Shown here: piece after piece, positions 1 to 6,945 of the stretch | Position numbering within the stretch: position 1 is the first letter of the stretch | Layout of the letters: each line of letters opens with the position of its first letter | From: Motiliproteus sp047622605 | Lineage (GTDB): Bacteria; Pseudomonadota; Gammaproteobacteria; Pseudomonadales; Balneatricaceae | Assembly (NCBI GenBank): GCA_047622605.1 | Contig: JBLHND010000042.1 | Coordinates: 1 to 22,741, forward strand | Reading direction: 5' to 3' | Length of the DNA stretch: 22,741 nt | Program-made: the position numbers and the translations under genes | The notes under the pieces: model-generated | Told to the model about the DNA's origin: nothing | What the model saw: only the letters and a program-made list of their open reading frames with translations | The model's database searches: none

Positions 1-331
1 TCGAGCGGATGGCCGCTTTGTACAACTGGCGGTCTGCCTGAGCGCGGGTGGCTCTGACCGCCGGACCCTTACGTGAATTAAGCACTCGAAACTGGATACC
101 GGCACGATCGGTAGCCTGTGCCATAGCACCGCCCAGGGCATCGATCTCTTTGACCAGATGGCTCTTTCCGATTCCACCTATCGCCGGATTGCAGGACATC
201 TGCCCCAGGGTCTCAATGTTCTGAGTCAGTAACAAGGTCCTGGATCCCATGCGCGCTGCAGCCAATGCGGCTTCCGTGCCTGCATGGCCACCTCCGATCA
301 CTATGACATCGTAACGGTTCGGGAAATCCAA
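1..331 (-). CDS. mnmG: tRNA uridine-5-carboxymethylaminomethyl modification enzyme MnmG, N-terminal part
   Basis: MnmG (GidA) is the FAD-binding partner of MnmE. The complex modifies C5 of the wobble uridine in certain tRNAs. Only the first 110 codons are present; the gene runs off the left edge. The translation opens with DVIVIGGGHAGTEAA, a dinucleotide-binding GxGxxG motif. It continues through LGQMSCNPAIGGIGKSHLVK and KGPAVRATRAQADR, which closely match the family. The likely start is TTG at 331, with AGAGGTGAT a few bases upstream. No in-frame ATG gives the expected N-terminus, and the reading starts MDFPNRYDVI. The gene is transcribed away from the DnaA-box cluster to its right, the same arrangement as gidA beside oriC in enterics. 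The family call is certain; the start codon is moderately certain. Confidence 0.95.
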   Translation of the reverse strand, partial: MDFPNRYDVIVIGGGHAGTEAALAAARMGSRTLLLTQNIETLGQMSCNPAIGGIGKSHLVKEIDALGGAMAQATDRAGIQFRVLNSRKGPAVRATRAQADRQLYKAAIRS

Positions 332-820
332 AATATCACCTCTTCTAAGAATCCAGCACAGCGCTTTCAACAAGCCCTGATTTCAACGGACGCTCAGTAT
401 ATCGACTTGCTGATTGTTTAGACATTCGCCTGGACGCTATTTTTTATGAGCTCTGATTGTTATGAATTTATATATATATATGTATTTAGAAGATTATTAT
501 TACTACTATTACTAAGGAGAGCAATCTTCGTTGATAAGTATAAAAAAAATCTATTAAACAAACAGATAAAAACTTACTAACAGCCCTTAAAAGAGGTTAG
601 CAGGCTGCAAATGAGGTGTGGATGAGGTGTGGATAACTAAGTGACTTATGCACAGGTGAATTTGCACCTTATTTGTCCACAGACTTATACCCCCGTCCTT
701 ATACATATTATCAACAGGCAAATGTGGATAAGTATTTGTCATTGAGGCGCTGTTTTTAGGGTTTTGCTGGCGTTGAGAGGCGAAAGTTGTGGATAAAAAT
801 TGGCGAGTTGGCGATATGAG
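332..820. other. oriC: Candidate chromosomal origin of replication (oriC) upstream of mnmG
   Basis: This intergenic stretch combines a long AT-rich block (about 436-600) with a dense set of DnaA boxes to its right. Perfect TTATNCACA matches are at 628-636 (minus), 646-654 (plus, TTATGCACA), 723-731 (minus) and 788-796 (minus). One-mismatch boxes are at 617-625, 673-681 and 708-716. An AT-rich unwinding region flanked by DnaA boxes next to mnmG is the E. coli-type oriC layout. I see no cluster of GATC sites, unlike E. coli oriC. A second, smaller box set lies upstream of dnaA, so the active origin is inferred, not shown. Confidence 0.75.
436..600. promoter_or_regulatory. Putative DNA unwinding element with trinucleotide-periodic tract
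   Basis: This is the most AT-rich part of the window. It contains an alternating TA run (about 468-481), a strict three-base periodic tract at 493-513 reading TTA/CTA on the plus strand, and an A-rich segment around 540-585. AT-rich DNA beside DnaA boxes is the usual melting site in an origin. The periodic tract has the composition of DnaA-trio motifs, but its strand polarity relative to the boxes on the right is the reverse of the B. subtilis arrangement. Confidence 0.55.
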
Positions 821-1032
821 GCTGAAGCCTAACCTACAGGTGGCCCTTGTCGGTCGGCGTTTTGTGGATTGAAGGCCGTTCGGAAATGTTGCGAGGCGCT
901 GATTATGTCGGGCTGAAGCCCAATCTTCGGGTGGTTCTTGTGGGTCGGCGTGTGGTGGGTTAAAGGTAGTCCGACCATGTTGCGAGGGGGCTGGCTATGC
1001 CGGGCTGAAGCTCAACCTACAGGTGGTCGGCG
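821..1032. repeat. Imperfect ~91-92 bp tandem repeat, 2.3 copies
   Basis: Copies begin with GCTGAAGC at 821, 912 and 1004. Each continues with an (A)ACCTACAGGTGG-like segment, then GGTCGGCG, and the two longer copies carry ATGTTGCGAGG near their ends. Copies differ at many positions, so the duplication is old. The GCTGAAGCC motif recurs inside the dispersed palindromic repeats elsewhere in the window (3547-3560 and 17411-17425). I find no coding frame here. The array lies just outside the DnaA-box cluster. Confidence 0.75.
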
Positions 1033-1035
1033 TTG

Positions 1036-1295
1036 CCTGGATCGTGAGTCAGCCATCGATCTGTTCTTGGCTTCTTGACTTAAGAGTTGTTTGAACCGGG
1101 ATCAGCATAACCGGTCAGTGATTCGCTGGCAGCGAACGCGGCGCTGCCTGGGTCGTTAGCCAGCCATCGATCTGTTCCTGGCTTCTTGACTTAAGAGTTG
1201 TTTGAATAGGGATCAGCATAACCGGTCAGTGATTTGCTGGCAGCGAACGCGGCGCTGCCTGGGTCGTTAGCCAGCTATCGATCTGTTCCTGGCTT
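1036..1295. repeat. 111-bp tandem repeat array, about 2.3 copies, overlapping the 3' end of a small ORF
   Basis: Copies start at 1036, 1147 and 1258, with period exactly 111 bp. The first two copies are nearly identical; the third matches for about 38 bp and then diverges. On the minus strand 111 bp is 37 codons. The two extra copies encode degenerate versions of the C-terminus of the small ORF at 1226-1426, including its stop codon, in the same frame. Confidence 0.85.
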
Positions 1296-1426
1296 AATCG
1301 TGTTTGTATCGGGACCCAGATAGCGCGTCTATGGCTCCCGGTATCGACCAGGCGTTGCTGCAGGCTCCAGGGTGCTGTGGGATGTCCGCCGTGGCGGATC
1401 AGGCGTATATTTTGTTCAGTTGTCAT
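1226..1426 (-). CDS. Small hypothetical protein (66 aa)
   Basis: I do not recognise this ORF. It starts at ATG 1426 with only a weak purine stretch upstream (GGGAAT, about 7 bases away). It encodes a basic, soluble-looking protein with no signal peptide or membrane segment. The middle reads IWVPIQTRLSQEQIDSWL and the end is PRSLPANH. The best sign that it is, or was, a gene is the tandem array downstream. Two extra copies of its last ~30 codons, including the stop, keep the same frame and much of the amino-acid sequence (SQEQIDGWLTTQAAPRSLP in the first). It could instead be a chance ORF within repeat DNA. It sits between the oriC candidate and the GntR regulator and is transcribed towards the origin. 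Confidence 0.35.
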   Translation of the reverse strand: MTTEQNIRLIRHGGHPTAPWSLQQRLVDTGSHRRAIWVPIQTRLSQEQIDSWLTTQAAPRSLPANH

Positions 1427-1509
1427 TAGTGTGATTCCCAGTGTTTAGAGTGTGTGAACCTAAAGATAGGGCGTAAATGTGTCGGTTTGATGACGGCTAA
1501 GATTAATTT

Positions 1510-2235
1510 TTAGCCAGTGGCAACCTGGGCTTCCAGATACTGCTGTTGCAAGTAGTCCAATAACTGGTCTAGACCGTCCTCAGCCCCTGACAGGTCCTGA
1601 TCAATCAGCGTCTGTAGTAACCGGCGGTGGTGTCCGATGATGACCTGGCGATCACGCGACCGGTTGGCGATCATATTCATCAGGGGTTGCAGGGCTTCGA
1701 TCACGGTAACCATATTGAATTTCAATACCGGGTTGGCGGTAGCATCGACGATGGCGCGATGAAAGCGGATATCGGAGGCGCAAAACTGTTCATCGCTGAT
1801 GGGTTGCTGCTGCAGATCCAGCTCCCGGGCCAACAGCTCAAGGTGTTCCTCGGTACGACGTCCTATCGCCAATTTCAGACAGAGTTTTTCCAATTCACGG
1901 CGTGCTTCGGTAATAGCATCTATATTGAATTCGCCCAGAGTGACCATCAGTGTCGTAGCGTTGGTCAGCGTGGTTCGCAGTTCCTCTTCGGTAGGACGGG
2001 TGATAAAGGTGCCACCGGTCGGCCCGCGCCGCGAACGCACCAGATTCTGGGCTGCCAGGCGTTTGAGAGCCTCACGGATAGTGGGGCGCGAGACTGAAAA
2101 GCGGGCCGCTAGCTCCTCCTCGGTCGGTAAGCGTTCATCAATCTGGAGCCGGCCATCGAGAATCGCGGCACGCAGATTCTCTGCAATCTGTTTGGCCAAG
2201 CTTAGTGTCACCAGACTCTCGTACTTGATCGCCAT
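1510..2235 (-). CDS. FadR-subfamily GntR transcriptional regulator (FCD domain)
   Basis: This is a 241-aa DNA-binding regulator. The N-terminal winged helix-turn-helix covers roughly residues 10-80, with LPTEEELAARFSVSRPTIRE followed by a GGTFI wing. A helical FCD effector domain follows. It carries DIRFHRAI and GHHRRLL, whose Asp/His residues match the usual metal or ligand pocket. I chose ATG 2235 because AGGAG lies 7 bases upstream. The longer reading from 2271 would overlap the TATAAT box at 2270-2275. The gene is divergent from the acrylyl-CoA reductase gene. The 172-bp gap holds a TNGTNNNACNA-type operator, so it probably represses itself and its neighbour. The effector is unknown; a short acyl-CoA or organic acid would fit the context. 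The family is certain, the target is inferred. Confidence 0.92.
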   Translation of the reverse strand: MAIKYESLVTLSLAKQIAENLRAAILDGRLQIDERLPTEEELAARFSVSRPTIREALKRLAAQNLVRSRRGPTGGTFITRPTEEELRTTLTNATTLMVTLGEFNIDAITEARRELEKLCLKLAIGRRTEEHLELLARELDLQQQPISDEQFCASDIRFHRAIVDATANPVLKFNMVTVIEALQPLMNMIANRSRDRQVIIGHHRRLLQTLIDQDLSGAEDGLDQLLDYLQQQYLEAQVATG

Positions 2236-2269
2236 CAAGTGGCTCCTAGGATAGGTAGAATTGAGGGGC

Positions 2270-2297
2270 ATTATAGCACATAAAAGCCAATTGTTAA
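2270..2297 (-). promoter_or_regulatory. Promoter of the GntR regulator gene
   Basis: On the minus strand, TTAACA (2292-2297, five of six matches to the -35 consensus) is followed after 16 bp by a perfect TATAAT (2270-2275). It lies just upstream of the chosen start at 2235 and abuts the operator at 2297-2311, so a bound regulator would block it. Confidence 0.6.
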
Positions 2298-2327
2298 TTT
2301 GTTTGACAAATAGACAATTGGCTTTTA
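2281..2327. promoter_or_regulatory. Nested inverted-repeat operator between the regulator and acuI
   Basis: There are two nested dyads. The inner one, ATTTGTTTGACAAAT (2297-2311), fits the FadR-subfamily operator pattern TNGTNNNACNA exactly. The outer one has perfect 14-bp arms, TAAAAGCCAATTGT (2281-2294) and its complement (2314-2327). The inner dyad covers the TTGACA of the acuI promoter and touches the -35 of the regulator promoter. Binding of the adjacent GntR protein here is an inference. Confidence 0.65.
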
Positions 2328-2331
2328 GGCT
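2303..2331 (+). promoter_or_regulatory. Putative acuI promoter
   Basis: A perfect -35 TTGACA (2303-2308) is followed after 17 bp by a weak -10, TAGGCT (2326-2331). The -35 lies inside the FadR-type operator dyad, the geometry of a repressed promoter. The weak -10 makes the exact start uncertain. Confidence 0.45.
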
Positions 2332-2407
2332 AGCTCCAAGCGACTCTGATATTCGTCTTCGTTAACTCAAAAAACTGTCGATTCGACAGGATAAACAAGG
2401 ACAAGCT

Positions 2408-3406
2408 ATGACCGATTCTTCCTTTAAGGCGCTGCTCTTGCGCCAAGATGCTGCCGGCAAGACCTGTGCGGCTATCGAACAACTAACGGTTGCCGATCTT
2501 CCTGATGAGCAGGTGCTGATCCGGGTGGCGTATTCCAGCCTTAACTATAAGGACGGTTTGGCGGTAACCGGCATCGGGAAAATTGTATTGAACTGGCCGA
2601 TGGTGCCCGGTATCGATCTGGTAGGCACGGTGGTTGATGGCGGAGCCAGTGATTATCAGCCGGGTGACAAGGTGGTGCTTACCGGGTGGAGTGTCGGGGA
2701 AAAATACTGGGGTGGCTACTCCCAGATGCAACGGGTGCGGCCCGAATGGCTGGTGCCGCTGGCCGCTGAGCTGTCGCCGCTGCAATCGATGGCCATAGGC
2801 ACCGCCGGCCTGACCGCCATGCTCTGTGTGATGGCTCTGGAGGAGGGAGGGGTGACTCCTGACTCGGGAACCGTCGTTGTTTCGGGCGCAGCGGGTGGCG
2901 TGGGCAGTGTTGCGGTGGCCTTGCTGGCGAGTCTGGGTTACCAGGTTACCGCGATTACCGGCCGTGAGTCGACCCATGCTTATCTCAGACAACTCGGAGC
3001 CAGCCAGATATTGAGTCGTGCAGAGATGGCTGCGAAGTCGCGGCCCCTGGAAAAATCTCGCTGGGCCGGTGCCATAGATACGGTCGGTGGTGAGATGCTC
3101 AATCGGCTGCTGGCCGAAGCCAACTATGGCGCCACCGTTGCGGCCTGTGGACTGGCTGCCGATTACAAACTGCCGACCACGGTGATGCCCTTTATTCTCA
3201 GAAATGTCCGCCTGCAGGGGGTGGATTCGGTGATGTGCCCGCTTCCACGTCGTATTCAGGCCTGGGATCGACTGGCCCGCGAGCTCCCCAAAGAGATGCT
3301 TAATTCGATTAATAATATCGTGACGCTCGAGCAGGTGCCGCAGCAGGCAGAAGCGATTATCAAGGGTGAAGTACAGGGACGGGTGGTAGTCGACCTAGAG
3401 GCTTAA
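2408..3406 (+). CDS. acuI: AcuI/YhdH-family NADPH-dependent acrylyl-CoA reductase
   Basis: This is a 332-aa medium-chain dehydrogenase/reductase of the YhdH/AcuI group. Characterised members reduce acrylyl-CoA to propionyl-CoA with NADPH, detoxifying acrylate made for example during dimethylsulfoniopropionate breakdown. Family signs are YSSLNYKDGLA near residues 42-52 and PGIDLVGTV near 67-75. The nucleotide-binding loop SGAAGGVGSVAVA is at about 159-171, and GAIDTVGGEMLN follows. There is no structural or catalytic zinc-binding cysteine set, as expected for this group. The length is typical. AAGGA sits six bases before the ATG. It is divergent from a FadR-type regulator with an operator over its -35 box, so inducible expression is likely. 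Propionate or 3-hydroxypropionate metabolism is an equally plausible role. The family is certain, the physiological substrate is inferred. Confidence 0.92.
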   Translation: MTDSSFKALLLRQDAAGKTCAAIEQLTVADLPDEQVLIRVAYSSLNYKDGLAVTGIGKIVLNWPMVPGIDLVGTVVDGGASDYQPGDKVVLTGWSVGEKYWGGYSQMQRVRPEWLVPLAAELSPLQSMAIGTAGLTAMLCVMALEEGGVTPDSGTVVVSGAAGGVGSVAVALLASLGYQVTAITGRESTHAYLRQLGASQILSRAEMAAKSRPLEKSRWAGAIDTVGGEMLNRLLAEANYGATVAACGLAADYKLPTTVMPFILRNVRLQGVDSVMCPLPRRIQAWDRLARELPKEMLNSINNIVTLEQVPQQAEAIIKGEVQGRVVVDLEA

Positions 3407-3430
3407 TCACACAGGGTTAATAGAGCACAG

Positions 3431-3456
3431 GCCCCTGTGTTGGAATGGACAGGGGC
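3431..3456 (+). terminator. Weak hairpin downstream of acuI
   Basis: Perfect 8-bp arms GCCCCTGT (3431-3438) and ACAGGGGC (3449-3456) enclose a 10-base loop 25 bp after the acuI stop. No U-run follows directly, so termination would be inefficient or of another type. Confidence 0.35.
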
Positions 3457-3529
3457 GAAGTGAGTATTTACTTTTATATGTTTATTCTTACCCTGTAAGG
3501 GGTTGCTGCTTGCAGGAGCCTTCAACTGC

Positions 3530-3600
3530 CTAGCTACGTCCCTGTAGCTCGGGCTTCAGCCTGACGAAGGACCCTAGGCTGGGATGTAATCCCAGCATCA
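3530..3600 (+). repeat. Composite dispersed palindromic repeat, copy 1
   Basis: The element reads TAGCTCGGGCTTCAGCCTGA, then a short spacer, then the dyad GCTGGGATGTAATCCCAGC at 3578-3596. The same two-part structure occurs in inverse orientation at about 17376-17440, and the dyad alone recurs at 14382, 17294 and 17567. It lies in the gap between the convergent genes acuI and mnmE. It behaves like a REP/BIME-type intergenic element. Confidence 0.75.
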
Positions 3601-3647
3601 AGATAGCCGTATTTCTGATATGTCGTTCAGATCGACACTTACCTCAA

Positions 3648-3680
3648 ACATGTCGATTAAATTCGATTTTATCGACATGT
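3648..3680 (-). terminator. Inverted repeat downstream of mnmE, possible terminator
   Basis: Perfect 10-bp arms ACATGTCGAT (3648-3657) and ATCGACATGT (3671-3680) flank a 13-base AT-rich loop, 12 bp after the mnmE stop. Only three Ts follow on the minus strand, so it is a weak intrinsic terminator at best. Confidence 0.4.
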
Positions 3681-3692
3681 AATTCTAATTTA

Positions 3693-5057
3693 TTACTTTC
3701 CTATACAGAAACTACTGAAAATCTCTCCCAGCAGGTCATCGGAGCTGAAGGCGCCGGTGATACCCGACAGGGCGTTCTGAGTCTCCTTGAGATCTTCTGC
3801 CAGGAGCTCACCGGCCCCGAAATTTGTCAGCTGTGCGCAGCCTTCGCTCAAGAAATGCTGAGCCTTAAGCAGGGCCTCTATATGGCGACGGCGCGCCATA
3901 AAACCTCCCTCGCAGCTGCTGTCGTAGCCCATGCACTGCTTAAGGTGCAATCGCAGCAGATCCATGCCCTGGTCCTGTTTGGCACTGAGGCGGATCAGGT
4001 GAGTATCCTGCCGGGAGTCTATCCCGGGCTCCTCGTGACTCAAGTCGACCTTATTACGAATGACCGTGACCTTGTCGAGGCTGGGCAGCCGGGCGATAAA
4101 GTCGGGCCAGAGCTTTTCCGGCGCTGTTTCTGCGGTGCTGCTGGCATCCACCATCAGCAGTACCCGATCGGCGTTCTGGATCTCCTCCCAGGCGCGGTCG
4201 ATGCCTATCTGCTCGACGATGTCGTCGCTGTCTCTCAGGCCTGCGGTATCGATGATATGCAGGGGCATACCATCGATATGGATATGCTCGCGCAGCACAT
4301 CGCGAGTGGTGCCGGCTATTTCGGTGACGATGGCCGTTTGTTTTCCTGCCAGGGCGTTGAGGAGGCTCGATTTTCCGGCGTTGGGTCGACCCGCGATCAC
4401 CACATTCATCCCCTCGCGCAATAGTGCCCCTTGCCCTGCTTCTGCGAGCAGGGTCTTCAGATCCAGGCTGATGCTACTGAGGTCCGCCGCTACCTTGCCG
4501 TCGGCGAGAAAGTCGATCTCCTCCTCCGGGAAATCGATCGCAGCCTCCACATAGATACGCAGTCTTATCAGGGCCTCAACCAGCGCGTGAACACGCTTGG
4601 AAAAGGCGCCCTGCAGTGAGCGCTGAGCGGAGCGGGCGGCCTGTTCGGAAGAGCTGTCGATAAGATCGGCGATCGCTTCGGCCTGAGTCAGGTCGAGTTT
4701 ATCGTTGAGAAAGGCGCGCTCGGAGAACTCACCGGGTCTGGCCGAACGGGCGCCGAGTGCCAGTACTTCTTGCAGCAGCATATCAAGAATGACCGGTCCA
4801 CCATGCGCCTGAAGCTCGAGCACATCCTCTCCGGTGAAGGAGTGCGGATTGGGGAAAAACAGCGCGATACCCTGATCAATCTCCAGTCCCTGCTGATCAT
4901 AAAATGCGCCGTAGTGTGCGTAGCGGGGTCTGGGTTCCAGGCCTAGAATCGCCTGTGCAATCAAGTGAGTCTTCTTTCCAGAGACACGGATGATACCCAC
5001 GCCACCACGACCGGGTGGCGTGGCGACAGCGGCGATGGTGGCGGTATCGATCTGCAT
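3693..5057 (-). CDS. mnmE: tRNA modification GTPase MnmE (TrmE)
   Basis: MnmE is a dimeric GTPase that works with MnmG to add the C5 substituent to wobble uridine-34 of tRNAs. The 454-aa length is standard. The N-terminal tetrahydrofolate-binding domain begins MQIDTATIAAVATPPGRGG. The GTPase domain is inserted in the central helical domain. Its G1 is GRPNAGKS near residues 223-230, G2 is GTTRD near 249-253, G3 is DTAG near 270-273, and G4 is NKVD near 336. The C-terminus is the required CIGK, whose cysteine is essential in the family. A terminator-like hairpin ends only about 21 bases before the ATG at 5057, and no good Shine-Dalgarno sequence is visible. Expression may therefore depend on read-through from yidC. 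Confidence 0.98.
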   Translation of the reverse strand: MQIDTATIAAVATPPGRGGVGIIRVSGKKTHLIAQAILGLEPRPRYAHYGAFYDQQGLEIDQGIALFFPNPHSFTGEDVLELQAHGGPVILDMLLQEVLALGARSARPGEFSERAFLNDKLDLTQAEAIADLIDSSSEQAARSAQRSLQGAFSKRVHALVEALIRLRIYVEAAIDFPEEEIDFLADGKVAADLSSISLDLKTLLAEAGQGALLREGMNVVIAGRPNAGKSSLLNALAGKQTAIVTEIAGTTRDVLREHIHIDGMPLHIIDTAGLRDSDDIVEQIGIDRAWEEIQNADRVLLMVDASSTAETAPEKLWPDFIARLPSLDKVTVIRNKVDLSHEEPGIDSRQDTHLIRLSAKQDQGMDLLRLHLKQCMGYDSSCEGGFMARRRHIEALLKAQHFLSEGCAQLTNFGAGELLAEDLKETQNALSGITGAFSSDDLLGEIFSSFCIGK

Positions 5058-5078
5058 AGGTTAAGTCCAGTTAGTAAC

Positions 5079-5108
5079 AAAAAAGGCCCCCTGGTGACAG
5101 GGAGCCTT
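5079..5108 (-). terminator. Rho-independent terminator between yidC and mnmE
   Basis: On the minus strand the arms AAGGCTCCCTG and CAGGGGGCCTT (one G-U pair) form an 11-bp stem with a four-base loop, followed by six Ts. It lies 29 bp after the yidC stop and 21 bp before the mnmE start. It may act as a partial terminator that lowers mnmE expression relative to the ribosome and membrane genes upstream. Confidence 0.8.
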
Positions 5109-5137
5109 AGTTTAATCAGCCTACAATCAACCTGTGA

Positions 5138-6847
5138 TCAGGTTTTTCTGGCTGCGACCTCGGCTTCGATATTGCGGGTAATGGCCCACTGTTGCGCGAT
5201 CGACAACACGTTGTTGACCACCCAGTACAGTACCAGACCGGCCGGGAACCAGAGGAAGAAGAAGGTGAACATAAACGGCAGCATCTTCATCACCTTGGCC
5301 TGCATGGGATCGGGAGGCGTGGGGTTCAACGTCTGCTGCACGAACATGGTGGCACCCATCAGGATTGGCAGTACGAAGTAGGGGTCCATCACCGACATGT
5401 CCTGAATCCAGAGCATAAACGGCGCATGACGCAATTCAACACTTTCCAACAGCACCCAGTACAGGGAGATAAATACCGGCATCTGGATCAGGATGGGCAG
5501 ACAGCCGCCAAGGGGATTGATCTTCTCCTTCTTGTACAGCTCCATCATCGACGTCGACATCTTCTGACGATCTTCGCCATAGAGCTCTTTCAAGCGAGCC
5601 AGTTCAGGACCCACGGCACGCATCTTGGCCATCGACTTGTAGGCCTTGGCGGATAGCGGGAAGAACAGTGCCTTGATCGCGACGGTGACCAGAATGATCG
5701 CCAGTCCCCAGTTGATCACCACACCCTGAATCATCCCCAGCAACCAGAAGATCGGTTGGGCAATCCACCAGAGTATGCCGTAGTCGACGGCCAGTTTGAG
5801 GTGCGGTGCGACCTGCTCCAGCGTGCCCTGAATCTTAGGACCGGCGTAGAAGTTGGCCGACGTAGAACCCTGTTGCCCGGGAACCACGGTGATCGAGGGC
5901 GACTTGAAGCCAGCCAGATAGTTACCCTTATACTCACGGGCGAAGTAGTTATGCGTCTGCTCCGGATCAGGAATCCAGGCACTGACAAAGTAATGCTGCA
6001 GCATCGCTACCCAACCGGCTTGAGACTTGCCTTTGTACGGCTTCTCATCGATATCATCGAAGTCGTATTTCTCGAAGTTGACTTCGCTGCTCGAGAACGC
6101 AGGCCCCAGGTAGGACTGCATACCCATGCTGGTTTGCGAGGAGGGATCGGCACTCAGATCACGTTTGATCTGGCCGAACAGATTGCCCTGCCAGACCTGA
6201 TCACCCCGGTTATCGATCAGATATTTGACCTTAACCAGATACTGGCCACGGGTGAAGGTGAAGCGTTTGGTGATGGTGACGTTGTTTTCTTGCTGGAGCG
6301 TCAGATCGACGCTGATACTTTCCTGGCCTTCGGCCAGTTGGTAGCTAGGTTGACTCGCCTGGTAGCGGGGGCGTTCCTGTTTAGCATCGGGGCCATTAGG
6401 GCCTATGAGTCCAGATTGCGCCGTATAGGTACGGTTCGCATTCTGCTCCAGCAGTACGAATGCTTGAGGGCTGCCCAGTTGCGCCAGATAATCATCCAGG
6501 GCGGTATGAATAATATCGCCGCCGTAGGTATCTATCACCAGATCCAGGGTATCGGTGGATACCTTAACCAGTCCTGCAGGCTCCGACTTGGCCGCTACTG
6601 CCGTAACCGTGGACTGTTGCTCTGGCTGTTCAGATCCAGGAACGTCGCTGGTACCAGAGGTCACCGACTCGGCGAGAGGCACTCCACCCGTAGAGGTAGA
6701 GGAAAGAGTAGGGGCGCTGGAATAGGAGGATACAGGTGTGCTCGCTACTGTTTGGCCATTTTGGCCATAATCTTCTTGCCACGTGAGGACCAGAATGTAG
6801 GAGATAACTGCCAGGGCGGCGATCAAGCCGATACGTTTGATATCCAT
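5138..6847 (-). CDS. yidC: Membrane protein insertase YidC
   Basis: YidC inserts and folds inner-membrane proteins, alone or with SecYEG. This is the Gram-negative long form, 569 aa. The N-terminal membrane segment (MDIKRIGLIAALAVISYILV) is followed by a linker rich in Ser, Thr and Val. The large periplasmic beta domain covers about residues 75-340. The conserved C-terminal five-helix domain begins near YGILWWIAQPIFWLLG. It includes PLSAKAYKSMAKMR, LGGCLPILIQMPVFISLYWV and the closing FPAGLVLYWVVNN segment. The hydrophilic groove arginine fits the KMRAV region. No strong Shine-Dalgarno is seen before ATG 6847. A TATAAT lies at 6868-6873 (minus) without a clear -35. yidD, usual between rnpA and yidC, is missing here. 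Confidence 0.98.
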   Translation of the reverse strand: MDIKRIGLIAALAVISYILVLTWQEDYGQNGQTVASTPVSSYSSAPTLSSTSTGGVPLAESVTSGTSDVPGSEQPEQQSTVTAVAAKSEPAGLVKVSTDTLDLVIDTYGGDIIHTALDDYLAQLGSPQAFVLLEQNANRTYTAQSGLIGPNGPDAKQERPRYQASQPSYQLAEGQESISVDLTLQQENNVTITKRFTFTRGQYLVKVKYLIDNRGDQVWQGNLFGQIKRDLSADPSSQTSMGMQSYLGPAFSSSEVNFEKYDFDDIDEKPYKGKSQAGWVAMLQHYFVSAWIPDPEQTHNYFAREYKGNYLAGFKSPSITVVPGQQGSTSANFYAGPKIQGTLEQVAPHLKLAVDYGILWWIAQPIFWLLGMIQGVVINWGLAIILVTVAIKALFFPLSAKAYKSMAKMRAVGPELARLKELYGEDRQKMSTSMMELYKKEKINPLGGCLPILIQMPVFISLYWVLLESVELRHAPFMLWIQDMSVMDPYFVLPILMGATMFVQQTLNPTPPDPMQAKVMKMLPFMFTFFFLWFPAGLVLYWVVNNVLSIAQQWAITRNIEAEVAARKT

Positions 6848-6945
6848 GCGAGTAGTCTGCCGATGCCATTATAGTTGTGTTAGTTACAGGACTGAGGCCG
6901 TTGATGGTACACCCCAACGCCTGTACTGCGTCGCTTAAAGGTTGC

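Noticed and set aside
5756..6874. Plus-strand ORF of 372 aa opposite yidC
   Set aside because: Antisense shadow of yidC; arginine-rich composition without domains.
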